Part shown: positions 1-8,144 of the stretch, piece after piece
Numbering within the stretch: the first letter of the stretch is position 1
How the letters are laid out: the number at the start of each line of letters is the position of its first letter
NCBI GenBank assembly: GCA_002715965.1
Contig: PBAL01000014.1
Location: forward strand, 1-64,000
Source of the DNA: Verrucomicrobiales bacterium
Lineage (GTDB): Bacteria > Verrucomicrobiota > Verrucomicrobiia > Limisphaerales > JAYPXF01
Length of the DNA: 64,000 nt
Direction: 5' to 3'
Made by a program: the position numbers and the translations under genes
The notes under the pieces: model-generated
Database searches by the model: none
What the model was told of the DNA's origin: nothing
What the model saw: only the letters and a program-made list of their open reading frames with translations

Positions 1-201
1 CACTCCAGCGATGATCTTGTCCAGTTGCTGGGAGCCGTTGAGTTTGCGTCACTTGCCTTCGGCTTGGCGTAGGAGTTGAAAGACCATCGCCAAGGTCGCT
101 TGGCGACTGCCGTTGCCTTTGGTCTGCCGGGTGCGATGACGCACGGTGGCGAAGGTGCTTTCGCTCGGATTGGTCGTCCTGTTGATGCTTGGATCCAGCC
201 A
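1..201 (-). pseudogene. IS256-family (mutator) transposase, C-terminal remnant
   Basis: Read on the minus strand, the last 50 codons before the stop at 49-51 resemble the C-terminal end of IS256-type transposases: an N-P-S-E-S-T-F-A-T-V-R-H-R-T block, then a G-S-R-Q-A-T-L-A-M-V-F stretch. The TGA at 49-51 sits where the family usually has Trp, and the same frame continues past it as R-K-L-N-G-S-Q-Q-L-D-K-I-I-A-G-V to the window edge. It is therefore a nonsense-interrupted fragment. The catalytic DDE core and N-terminus are absent: to the right the frame only runs antisense through comM. The rest may lie left of the window. Confidence 0.8.
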
Positions 202-307
202 GGCGGTACGATCCTTCTTCGGAAAACAGGATGACCGGCCCGATTCCCGGCGGGACGACAGCAACAACTGAATTGCCACAGCAAGGCTTTTCCCGGATGT
301 TCGCGCC

Positions 308-1834
308 GTGCTGGCCAAGGTATTTTCGTCGGCGGTCAACGGCATTGATGCGTTTTCCGTCGAGGTGGAGGTGGATTCAAATTGGGGAACCACCGGAGCG
401 GTAATTGTCGGGCTACCGGACGCAGCCGTGCGTGAATCATTGGAGCGGGTAAACACCGCGCTCGTGAATTCTGGATTCAAAGTCCCCATGGGGAAGACCA
501 CCATCAATCTCGCTCCCGCCGATGTTCGCAAGGAAGGCCCCATATACGATCTGCCAATTGCGATTGGAATTCTCGCGGCGAGCGAGCAGCTCAAGACGGA
601 TCAGTTGGACAAGTTTGTCATTGCCGGTGAACTCGCATTGAACGGCGCGGTTCGACGCCTGAACGGCGTGTTGCCGATGGCAATCCAGGCGAAGCAAGCA
701 GGCCGCAAGGGGATCATTGTTCCCGTCGACAACGCGCCTGAAGCGGCTGTCGTGAATGGCTTGTCCGTCATCGCGGCGAAGAACCTCAGAGAGGCGGTCG
801 AATTTCTGGAGGGCAATGTCGCAATCCCACCGACCACGGTTGACATCGACGCCCTCTTTGCGAAGCCACCGGGAGAGTTGTTGGACATGGCGGATGTGAA
901 AGGTCAGGAGTCCGTAAAACGCGCGATGGAGATCGCGGCAAGCGGAAGCCACAATCTACTTTTGATCGGCCCGCCGGGAAGCGGGAAGTCCATGATGGCC
1001 AAGCGCCTGCCTTCCATTCTGCCCCCGCTGACCTTGGAAGAAGCCTTGGAAACCACCAAGGTCCACAGCATTGCGGGGCGTCTCAAGGCAGGTCAGTCGT
1101 TGATCACAGTGCGGCCTTATCGGCTGCCGCATCACACGGCAAGTGATGCGGGTTTGCTCGGCGGCAATGTGAATCCCACACCCGGTGAAATCTCATTGGC
1201 GCACAATGGCGTGTTGTTCCTCGATGAACTGCCCGAGTTCAAACGCAGTGTGTTGGAGACCATGCGCCAGCCCTTGGAAGATGGTTCGGTGACCATTTCT
1301 CGCGCTGCGGGAACGATGACTTTCCCCGCCCGGTTCATGTTGGTGGCTGCGATGAATCCGACGCCGGATGGCAAGATGCCGGAGGAATCGAAGTCCACGC
1401 CCCGCGAAATACAAAACTACCTTGGTCGTATTTCCGGGCCGTTGTTGGATCGAATTGACATCCACGTCGAAGCGCCTCCGGTGAAGTTTCGCGAGATGTC
1501 CCGCGCTGCGCCCGGCGAATCATCGAAGACAATTCGGCAACGAGTCATTTCAGCACGCATTCGCCAACAGGAGCGCTTCAAGAATTCACCGAATGTGAAC
1601 TGCAACTCCCAGATGGGAACCAAGGAGTTGAAAGCGTTCTGCCAAATGGACGATGCCACCTTGGATCTGCTCAAGATGGCGATGGACGAATACAACCTCA
1701 GCGCCCGCGCTTACGATCGGATACTGAAGGTGTCTCGCACGATCGCCGATCTTGGCGGAGAAGCGAACATCAGTGCCGATCACATTTCCGAAGCGATTCA
1801 GTATCGTTCATTGGATCGGCAGATCTGGGGATAG
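308..1834 (+). CDS. comM: ComM/YifB-type Mg-chelatase-like AAA+ ATPase
   Basis: 508 residues, full length for the ComM (YifB) family, AAA+ helicases that drive branch migration in natural transformation and recombination. The start is GTG at 308, giving the family-typical M-L-A-K-V-F-S-S-A-V-N-G-I. An N-terminal Lon-protease-like ChlI domain covers about residues 20-170. The Walker A G-P-P-G-S-G-K-S is at 221-228, a Walker B ending F-L-D-E-L-P is near 300, and the Mg-chelatase C-terminal region covers about 400-500. It is monocistronic, preceded by a transposase remnant and followed by about 660 bp without a clear gene. Its presence suggests, but does not prove, competence in this organism. 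Confidence 0.95.
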   Translation: MLAKVFSSAVNGIDAFSVEVEVDSNWGTTGAVIVGLPDAAVRESLERVNTALVNSGFKVPMGKTTINLAPADVRKEGPIYDLPIAIGILAASEQLKTDQLDKFVIAGELALNGAVRRLNGVLPMAIQAKQAGRKGIIVPVDNAPEAAVVNGLSVIAAKNLREAVEFLEGNVAIPPTTVDIDALFAKPPGELLDMADVKGQESVKRAMEIAASGSHNLLLIGPPGSGKSMMAKRLPSILPPLTLEEALETTKVHSIAGRLKAGQSLITVRPYRLPHHTASDAGLLGGNVNPTPGEISLAHNGVLFLDELPEFKRSVLETMRQPLEDGSVTISRAAGTMTFPARFMLVAAMNPTPDGKMPEESKSTPREIQNYLGRISGPLLDRIDIHVEAPPVKFREMSRAAPGESSKTIRQRVISARIRQQERFKNSPNVNCNSQMGTKELKAFCQMDDATLDLLKMAMDEYNLSARAYDRILKVSRTIADLGGEANISADHISEAIQYRSLDRQIWG

Positions 1835-2494
1835 GGGAGCGAAATCCTCAGGTTTCACAGTAGCGGACCAGTATTGCGTCTTACGTGTATGGCGGGTTGC
1901 TCTAAATCGTTGTCTTCATCCTTGCCTCAATCTCCCCCAATCAATTTGAAGCCAATCTACTCAACTCAGAATAAGATACAAACCGGTCCAGAAATCGGTG
2001 GCATCTCAGAATCGCGTCAATTCCTCCGGGAGGCCAATCTGGCTTTCGATCGTGGGCGGTTGGTGTATCTTCTTCGTTGAACGGGATACACGATACGCGA
2101 ACAACCGATTCGATCTGGAAGCGCGGTGCGCAGTTGGCGCTGAGCCTCGTCGTTCAGTACGGATTGGTTTTGTTGCTCAGCAGGTCGGATGACACACCGT
2201 GAACTTGGATGGTGATTTTCAACGGAGCCGGTGCGTTGGTGTATGAAAGGCGGCGCGCGATTCTTGACATTGAAGAGCGTGGGGTGAAATTCCGAACCGA
2301 TCCGTTAGTGAATGCGACCGAGGCTGAGCCGTCCTGAGTTTCTCAGGGTCGCCTTCCTTCTGCCTCAATTCCAGCATCTTCTGTTCACCGGACGGGAACG
2401 GAGTTGTGAGGAGCTTTCTGAGGTGCGTGTGCCGACGCGATTCAGTTGATGGTGGTTTTTCTTTCTGCGTTCTCGTGTAACGAATTCGAGGTTG
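1835..2494. other. intergenic region without a recognisable gene
   Basis: About 660 bp between comM and the GntR gene. Only short overlapping frames occur and none resembles a protein I know. A stretch near 2278-2300 superficially resembles part of the FMN riboswitch core but lacks the other conserved segments. The last bases adjoin the palindrome at 2495-2520, so the promoter of the downstream operon should lie at the right end. Confidence 0.5.
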
Positions 2495-2520
2495 CACTGT
2501 ATTAATGAATTAATACAGTG
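2495..2520. promoter_or_regulatory. perfect 12-bp inverted repeat, probable GntR operator
   Basis: The half-site CACTGTATTAAT is followed by GA and then its exact reverse complement ATTAATACAGTG. The right arm ends on the GTG start codon at 2518-2520. AT-rich palindromes of this kind are typical operators of YtrA-type GntR repressors. The adjoining gene encodes one, so autoregulation is likely. A bound dimer would cover the promoter -10 region or the translation start. Confidence 0.7.
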
Positions 2521-2925
2521 ATACTTTCCATGCGTTTGCGGATTTTAACTGATTCCGGCGTGCCGATCTATTTTCAGATCGTCTCGCAGGTGAAGAGCCT
2601 GATTGCTTCTGGGACCCTGTCAGCCGGGGAGGAACTGCCGGCGATCAGGAGCCTGGCTGAGCGGCTGGTGGTGAATCCGAACACTGTGGCGCGGGCGTAT
2701 CTGGAGCTCGAACGGGCGGGTTGTGTGGTGAAGCGGCGTGGGGCTGGAACTTATGTGGCGGAAAATTCACCGATCTTGTCGCGGGCACAGAGGCTGAGGC
2801 GATTGAATGGCGTGGTGGATGATTTGTTGGCACAAGGCAGGCAGCAGGGCTTTGATGATGACGAGATTCTTGAGGCGGTGAAAAAGCGATGTGGAAACGG
2901 TCATGTGAACGGGGGCAAGCGATGA
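2518..2925 (+). CDS. GntR-family transcriptional regulator, YtrA subfamily
   Basis: 135 residues, the usual size for YtrA-type GntR regulators: a winged helix-turn-helix plus a short helical tail and no large effector domain. The HTH covers about residues 14-80, with I-R-S-L-A-E-R-L-V-V-N-P-N-T-V-A-R-A-Y as recognition region and R-R-G-A-G-T-Y-V as the wing. The start is GTG 2518 or ATG 2530; neither has a clear Shine-Dalgarno, and GTG 2518 lies inside the palindrome, so a leaderless transcript is possible. The stop overlaps the ATPase start (ATGA at 2922). This family usually represses the ABC operon it heads. Confidence 0.9.
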   Translation: MILSMRLRILTDSGVPIYFQIVSQVKSLIASGTLSAGEELPAIRSLAERLVVNPNTVARAYLELERAGCVVKRRGAGTYVAENSPILSRAQRLRRLNGVVDDLLAQGRQQGFDDDEILEAVKKRCGNGHVNGGKR

Positions 2926-3836
2926 GTTTTCCAAGTTCTTCGTCATCCGATTCGGTGATTTCAGTGGTGGATCTCGTCTGTGAATTCGGACCAGTAAAGG
3001 CCTTGGATGGCGTATCATTGCAAGTGCCACGGGGGAGTGTGTTCGGTCTCGTGGGTGTGAACGGCGCGGGGAAGACGACCTTGATCAAGCATGCATTGGG
3101 TTTGTTGAAGCCGCAGGCTGGCGAGGTGAAGACCTTGGGTATGAATCCGGTGGTTGAATCGATCGAGGTGCTGAAGCGGATCGGTTACTTGTCCGAGAAG
3201 AGGGATCTGGCGAGTTGGATGCGGGTGGATGAACTGGTCCGGTTCACCAAGGCGTTTTACGAGGGATGGGATGATGGCTACGTGGAATCGTTGCTGGAAC
3301 GCTTTCAATTGCGGCGCGAAGCAAAGGTGAAGACCTTGTCACAGGGGCAGTTGGCGAAGACGGCTTTGATGATCGCCTTGGCTTACCATCCGGAGCTGTT
3401 GATTCTGGACGAGCCGAGTTCGGGGCTGGATCCGATCGTGAGGCGCGAGATCTTGGAGGCGATTCTGCGAACAATCGGAGAAGAGGGACGGACGGTGTTC
3501 TTTTCGTCGCACCTCTTGGATGAGATTGAGCGCGTGTGTGATTTCGTGGCAATCGTGGATCGCGGGAAGGTGATGGCGACCGGTCGAATGGGCGAACTCA
3601 AGGAACGGTATCGATTGGTGACGGTGAAGGTTCCGCAGGATGTTTCGGTGAATGGTGTGTCCGGATTGGTGAAGAGCAGTGGTGAAGAATCTCAATTTCT
3701 GCTGGAGCGCAATGGGACGGCGGGGACGGCACTCAGCGAAGAGTTGAGTCAACTGAAAGCCGAGTTGGTTGAGGAGGATACGCCGAGTTTTGATGAGATC
3801 TTCGCGGGCTTGTCCGGGAGTGCGCGTGAGGGATGA
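2922..3836 (+). CDS. ABC transporter ATP-binding protein (YtrB-like)
   Basis: 304 residues from ATG 2922, chosen because it overlaps the regulator stop as ATGA and has a G-rich ribosome site just upstream; an in-frame start at 2889 is less likely. Walker A G-V-N-G-A-G-K-T is at residues 45-52, the signature L-S-Q-G-Q at 139-143, Walker B L-L-I-L-D-E-P at 159-165, and a switch His follows in S-S-H-L-L-D-E-I. The last 80 residues are the variable C-terminal tail found in exporter-type ATPases of antibiotic/bacitracin-like systems. It should energise the permease half of the next gene, whose start it overlaps by four bases. The substrate is unknown. Confidence 0.92.
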   Translation: MSFPSSSSSDSVISVVDLVCEFGPVKALDGVSLQVPRGSVFGLVGVNGAGKTTLIKHALGLLKPQAGEVKTLGMNPVVESIEVLKRIGYLSEKRDLASWMRVDELVRFTKAFYEGWDDGYVESLLERFQLRREAKVKTLSQGQLAKTALMIALAYHPELLILDEPSSGLDPIVRREILEAILRTIGEEGRTVFFSSHLLDEIERVCDFVAIVDRGKVMATGRMGELKERYRLVTVKVPQDVSVNGVSGLVKSSGEESQFLLERNGTAGTALSEELSQLKAELVEEDTPSFDEIFAGLSGSAREG

Positions 3837-6223
3837 AGACGGCGATGATCAAATCGCTGGTCTGGGATGCGTATCGGCAGGGGCGGACGCCTTTGATCAA
3901 GGGCGCGGGGATCGTCCTGCTGGCTGCGTTGCTGGCCGCGACTGAGTTTGGGCAGGGCCTGACCTTTGTGATCTTGTATGGATTCGGAATGAGCGTGGGC
4001 TTCATGATGTACGCGTTTCATTTCACGGAGGCGAATCACAAGGAAGTGTTCGGAGCGTTCCCACGCCGGCTGTTCACCTTGCCGGTAGGAACACGATGGT
4101 TGGTGGGCGTGCCGATGATCATGTCGGCGGTTGCGGTGACCTCGATGTATCTGGTGTGGGCGATTTGGATACTGCCGCGCTTGGACATGAACTTTCCGGT
4201 GTTGTGGCCTTGCCTGTTTTTGATCGCGGGTTCAGCCGGGTTTCAGTGTCTGCTTTGGTCGGTAGCCGAGCGGCGCGAGCTGAAGGTGGTACTGCTCGGA
4301 ATCTACGCGACCTTGCTCGGGGTGGGATGGGTGTTGTTCACGGGAGATATTTCCTTTGCAATCGTGAGCGCGGTCTATCCGTCGGCGACAGTCGAAGATA
4401 CCGCGCGAATCGCTCACGCGTCTTTGGTGTTGCTTACCTTGGCCATGGCCGGGGTGGCGCTGTGGCGCGTGGAGGTTCAACGGCGCGGGCATGGCGGGTG
4501 CGGAACGGTGTGGATTCGTTCATTGGCACAACGCGGCAGGGCACGGATGCTGCGCCCGTTTGGTTCACTTGAGCGTGCCTTGTTCTGGCACGACTGGCGG
4601 TTGTGCGGATTGGTTCTGCCGCTGGCGGTGTTGATGGTGGATGGATTCTTTCTGTTGCTGTCATCGACCGTTGGGGAATTCTCAAACCGAGCGACGATCA
4701 ATGCGTTCCTCACGCTGTTGTTCGCGCCGGTGACTCTGGCGTGGATCATCGGAATCGCTTTCGCAAAGCCGGATTTCTGGTCGTTGGACAATGAATATCC
4801 GGTGGCGGTTCGGTTGCGACCCGTTAGCAACGAACAGTTGATCAATGCGCGAATGCGGGTGGGACTCGTGAGCCTCTTGCTGGCGTTTGTGATTACGGCG
4901 ATCACCGGGGTGTTGTGGGTGTCGTATTTCGGCGCGCTGGGTCATCTGTCGCATCTGTGGAAGACGATCGTCTACAACTTTGGAATGCCAGGGACGCCGA
5001 TCCTGGTGATTGGTGCGTTGCTGAGCCTCTTTCTTGTCGGCTATCGCGGATTGGTCGGGGGTGTATTGGCGGGATTCGATGAAGATTCGTCGTGGCGGAA
5101 GTGGTCGATGACGGTTCGCGCAGTAGTGGGCATCGGTTTGGTTGGCGGAATTTCCTTCCTGTCGAGTGATGAGCAGTATCGGCCAATGCTGGTGGAGTTC
5201 ATGCGACTGGCGCCGGTGGTATTGGGGACGGTCGTGGTGGTAAAGGGGGTGAGTGGGTTGAAGGGGCTAAGGGTTGAAGGGGTTACGTTTGCATGGGCCG
5301 CGGTGTGGTTGATTGCGGCGTGGTGCATTGAGTATTCGTTTTCGAGCGCGGCGCATATCAAGTGGTTGTTGATTCTTGCACTGTTTGCTGCTGTTCCGGT
5401 GGGAGTGGTTCGGCGGTTCAATGGATGGGAATGGCGCTCGGTTGCGTTTGGTGCGTTTTCGATTCTGTTTGGAGGCTTCATTGCGGTTGATGCATTTCGT
5501 GCAATGCCGACAACCTATGATGCGGGTGGGCATCTTCTGCGGATGAAGATCGCCGGACAGGGAAAGCCGGTGGTGGTGTTTGAACAGTTCGGAGTGGCGC
5601 CCTTGGAGGCATGGTCGCGGATTCAGCGGGACGTGTCGAAGTTTTCAACGACGGTTAGCTACGATCATGCGGGGTATTTCGGATCGCAGCCGGGACAGAT
5701 CAAGCAGCGGGATGCGATGCAGATTGTGCATGAGCTGCGAACGGCCCTGAAGAGCGCAGAATTAGAACCACCGTTTGTGATGGTGGGCTATTCGTTCGGC
5801 GGTCCGTATGTGCGGGTGTTTGCCGGTGAGAATCCGGGTGAGGTGTCAGGGATGGTGTTGATTGATCCGACGCAGGAGGAGTTTATCAAATGGGCGTCTA
5901 GGGAGTTTCCGAAGGTGAATCGGATCACGAAGGCGGACGAAACGAGCGGCTCGGAATGGGGGATGTCAGGGATGTCCCTGCGGCAGGCTGAATTGGCTGA
6001 AATGCCGGATGTGCCGATTACGGTGGTGACAGGTGGTTTGGTGCGGGATCAGCCGTTCGCGAGGCGATCAACGCCTAGATGGATCGAATGGCACAAGGCA
6101 TGGGCGGAGAAGGTCGGGGCGCGGCATGTAACCTCGACGAACAGCGCGCACGATGTGGCGTTCCGGGAGCCGGAGCTGATGGTGGAGGAGATCAGGAGGA
6201 TGGTTCAGCGCACGGAGAAGTAG
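3833..6223 (+). CDS. ABC permease fused to an alpha/beta-hydrolase domain
   Basis: 796 residues. About residues 1-550 are strongly hydrophobic with many predicted membrane helices, as in YtrC/ABC-2-type permeases. From about 560 the protein becomes a soluble alpha/beta hydrolase: the nucleophile elbow G-Y-S-F-G puts Ser at 654, a strand V-L-I-D-P-T follows, and the likely catalytic His is 773 in N-S-A-H-D. The acid residue is not assigned. The ATG overlaps the ATPase stop (ATGA at 3833), completing a three-gene operon. Fusing a hydrolase to an exporter membrane subunit is unusual; it could process the exported or imported lipid or ester. The frame is continuous, so I see no sign of an annotation artefact. 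Confidence 0.85.
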   Translation: MKTAMIKSLVWDAYRQGRTPLIKGAGIVLLAALLAATEFGQGLTFVILYGFGMSVGFMMYAFHFTEANHKEVFGAFPRRLFTLPVGTRWLVGVPMIMSAVAVTSMYLVWAIWILPRLDMNFPVLWPCLFLIAGSAGFQCLLWSVAERRELKVVLLGIYATLLGVGWVLFTGDISFAIVSAVYPSATVEDTARIAHASLVLLTLAMAGVALWRVEVQRRGHGGCGTVWIRSLAQRGRARMLRPFGSLERALFWHDWRLCGLVLPLAVLMVDGFFLLLSSTVGEFSNRATINAFLTLLFAPVTLAWIIGIAFAKPDFWSLDNEYPVAVRLRPVSNEQLINARMRVGLVSLLLAFVITAITGVLWVSYFGALGHLSHLWKTIVYNFGMPGTPILVIGALLSLFLVGYRGLVGGVLAGFDEDSSWRKWSMTVRAVVGIGLVGGISFLSSDEQYRPMLVEFMRLAPVVLGTVVVVKGVSGLKGLRVEGVTFAWAAVWLIAAWCIEYSFSSAAHIKWLLILALFAAVPVGVVRRFNGWEWRSVAFGAFSILFGGFIAVDAFRAMPTTYDAGGHLLRMKIAGQGKPVVVFEQFGVAPLEAWSRIQRDVSKFSTTVSYDHAGYFGSQPGQIKQRDAMQIVHELRTALKSAELEPPFVMVGYSFGGPYVRVFAGENPGEVSGMVLIDPTQEEFIKWASREFPKVNRITKADETSGSEWGMSGMSLRQAELAEMPDVPITVVTGGLVRDQPFARRSTPRWIEWHKAWAEKVGARHVTSTNSAHDVAFREPELMVEEIRRMVQRTEK

Positions 6224-6261
6224 GACCTATATGACTTACAAGGACTATGGGGCATATCGCG

Positions 6262-7680
6262 TCAACCGGACGCTGAAAGGTCTTTAAGATCAGCACGGAC
6301 TTGCTCGTAGGTCTCAGAAAAGGCGAGGACTTTCTCATCCGGTTCCACTTTCCAGGTCTTGCATGCGTCGCGGTAACAATCGGGCCACCAGTTGCGGTGT
6401 TCGGTATGGCCGTTCTCTTTCCAGGCTGACCAGTTGAGAAGGACTTTACTCCAGCATTCGTCTCCGTATTTGATGGATTGCTTGGAATCGTCGAAGTTGG
6501 GGACATACCAGTCGCGGCCAATGCGGGCATGAAGGACCTCATCGGCCCAGTCGTAATCCTGGAACAGCGCGGAAAGTGGATCGCCGGATTCCTTGCCAAC
6601 TTCCCACTCGTAGCGCTTGCCGGTCTTCGGCATGAGTCCTTGCTCGATGAAGTAGAGGACAGCGTGGCGTTCCATGGGTGTGAGTTGTTCGTTGAGCGCG
6701 AGGGACCAGGTGAAGTTGATCATGACGTGCCGGGGCCAATCGACACCGGCATTGACGAACCCAACCTCACCCATCATGGCGTGGCGGGCTTCGTCCCAAA
6801 GTTGGCGGGTCATGTCGACGTAGTAGTTCCAGGGTTTACCGGGAGTCTCGACAATGATGCTGGCCATCATTTCAGGAACGTCGATTTCGCGAAGGCGCTT
6901 GTAATACATCATGAGCGTCTTTGCCTTCACGGGCATGGCCTCGTCGTAAAGGAAGACTTCCGCGTTTACCCCCATGTTATACGGATCGGGGAAACGATCG
7001 TCTCGCGCCGGTTTGCTGTCGTAGTTGGACTTGGCGGAGTGGAGGCGGGTGAGTTCATCGGCAGATTCAGGAGCAGTGCCGTTTAGATTGCCGGCTGAAG
7101 CGAGAGCGTTGTTCAGGAGCGCAAGCCATTCTTGGTGAACTTCGCGATCCGATGAATCAACGAGTTGCCCGATGGCTATGGTTCCGTATGTGAACATTTC
7201 GTCGATTTCCAGGCGGGCGAACTTGAGGATACGATTGGAAGGGGCGTCGACGAGGGGGTTGGTGTCGGAGCTATGTTGCTCGAGAGCTTGCTTCAAGGCG
7301 GGCAAGGCAACTTCGTAGAGGCCGAGCAGGAGCGATGCGGTATCAGGCGCGTTGCGGATTTCATCGAAGAGAAGCTCCAAAGCAGCATGCGGAGTGGCGT
7401 CGAGGCCGAGGGGTGGTTCACGCATCTCACCGACGCGGGCGCGCAGTGCAGCCGCGTGTTCCGCGCAATAGTGCGAGTGAAGGCTGAAGGCCATCTTGAG
7501 TTCATAGATGGGCTCCGCGATCAGACGCGCGGTGAAGATCTCATGCAGGCGCTTGAACGCGTAGTGATAGCGCTTATGGCGACGAACGCATTCCGCAACG
7601 GAGAGGCCGGGCTTGCTGGCACCTTCGAAATCGGTGAGACCGGCGAGTGGGGGAAGATCTTTGTAGGATGTGTAGTTCAT
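6262..7680 (-). CDS. ferritin-like superfamily protein of unknown function
   Basis: 472 residues and no signal peptide. The carboxy half holds two E-x-x-H motifs in long helices, W-D-E-A-R-H (Glu297, His300) and W-A-D-E-V-L-H (Glu381, His384). Glu-rich helices near 47-80 and 150-170 resemble the four-helix di-iron scaffold of ferritin-like proteins. I do not recognise a named family, and the reaction is unknown; an oxidase, oxygenase or metal-dependent hydrolase are all possible. The gene lies 29 bp downstream of the glyoxalase-like gene on the same strand, so the two are probably co-transcribed. The short gap between them is occupied by a repeat hairpin. Confidence 0.65.
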   Translation of the reverse strand: MNYTSYKDLPPLAGLTDFEGASKPGLSVAECVRRHKRYHYAFKRLHEIFTARLIAEPIYELKMAFSLHSHYCAEHAAALRARVGEMREPPLGLDATPHAALELLFDEIRNAPDTASLLLGLYEVALPALKQALEQHSSDTNPLVDAPSNRILKFARLEIDEMFTYGTIAIGQLVDSSDREVHQEWLALLNNALASAGNLNGTAPESADELTRLHSAKSNYDSKPARDDRFPDPYNMGVNAEVFLYDEAMPVKAKTLMMYYKRLREIDVPEMMASIIVETPGKPWNYYVDMTRQLWDEARHAMMGEVGFVNAGVDWPRHVMINFTWSLALNEQLTPMERHAVLYFIEQGLMPKTGKRYEWEVGKESGDPLSALFQDYDWADEVLHARIGRDWYVPNFDDSKQSIKYGDECWSKVLLNWSAWKENGHTEHRNWWPDCYRDACKTWKVEPDEKVLAFSETYEQVRADLKDLSASG

Positions 7681-7683
7681 TGG

Positions 7684-7708
7684 TCAGACACGTCGGACAA
7701 GTCCGACA
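7684..7708. repeat. short G-T-C-G-G-A-C / G-T-C-C-G-A-C repeat hairpin
   Basis: Almost the whole intergenic gap between the glyoxalase-like and ferritin-like genes consists of TCAGACACG followed by TCGGACAAGTCCGA, which folds into a 6-bp stem with a two-base centre. A related TCAGACCTGTCCGACGAGT segment lies at about 36214-36233, before the MFS gene. Confidence 0.5.
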
Positions 7709-7709
7709 G

Positions 7710-8057
7710 TTAGCCGCGCTTCTTGGTGAGCATGATTTCGTTGTTCTCAGAATCCATGCACATGGCGAGGTGGGCGGGTTCATCGGGAGTGTCCTCGGGC
7801 TCTTTGAGAACCGAGCCGCCGGCAGCTTTCAGCGCATCGCAACCGGCAAAGAGATCGGCGACTTGAAAGCTCATGCCGGTCCAGGTGCGTTTGCCTTCGC
7901 CACCGCTGTGGATGCCAATGATCGCGCCGGCGACGTTGAGATCGGCCATGACTTCATTCTCGCGAGTGACTTCGGCATCGAAGGCCTGGCGATAAAAGTT
8001 CACGGCGCGTTTCATGTCATTGGCCCAGATGATGTATTTGACGCGTTCGACCTGCAC
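7710..8057 (-). CDS. glyoxalase/bleomycin-resistance (VOC) family protein
   Basis: 115 residues from GTG 8057, chosen because V-K-Y-I-I-W-A-N-D-M matches the usual first beta strand of VOC proteins; the longer open frame to 8246 runs into the divergent gene. The single betaalphabetabetabeta module includes A-V-N-F-Y-R-Q-A-F, G-M-S-F-Q-V-A-D and a C-terminal S-E-N-N-E-I-M-L strand whose Glu is a typical metal ligand. Proteins of this size act as dimers in isomerase, dioxygenase or antibiotic-binding roles, and the substrate cannot be assigned. It is the first gene of a probable operon with the ferritin-like gene and is divergent from the isochorismatase 87 bp away. Confidence 0.8.
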   Translation of the reverse strand: MQVERVKYIIWANDMKRAVNFYRQAFDAEVTRENEVMADLNVAGAIIGIHSGGEGKRTWTGMSFQVADLFAGCDALKAAGGSVLKEPEDTPDEPAHLAMCMDSENNEIMLTKKRG

Positions 8058-8144
8058 AAAAACTTGATAGACGGTTTTTCGACGATACGGAATCCCAATC
8101 GTTTGCTCTTGAGAAATGGGTCGGGCTCGATTGTTATCGCCCAC

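Noticed and set aside
202..594. Rightward extension of the minus-strand transposase frame
   Set aside because: It is antisense to comM and shows no transposase similarity; the similarity begins near 201.
2278..2300. FMN riboswitch-like GGGGTGAAATTCC stretch
   Set aside because: Only one conserved segment matches; the remaining FMN core elements and a riboflavin gene are missing.
7647..8144. Long N-terminal extension of the isochorismatase-like frame
   Set aside because: It is antisense to the VOC and ferritin-like genes and has no domain similarity; ATG 8145 fits the family start.
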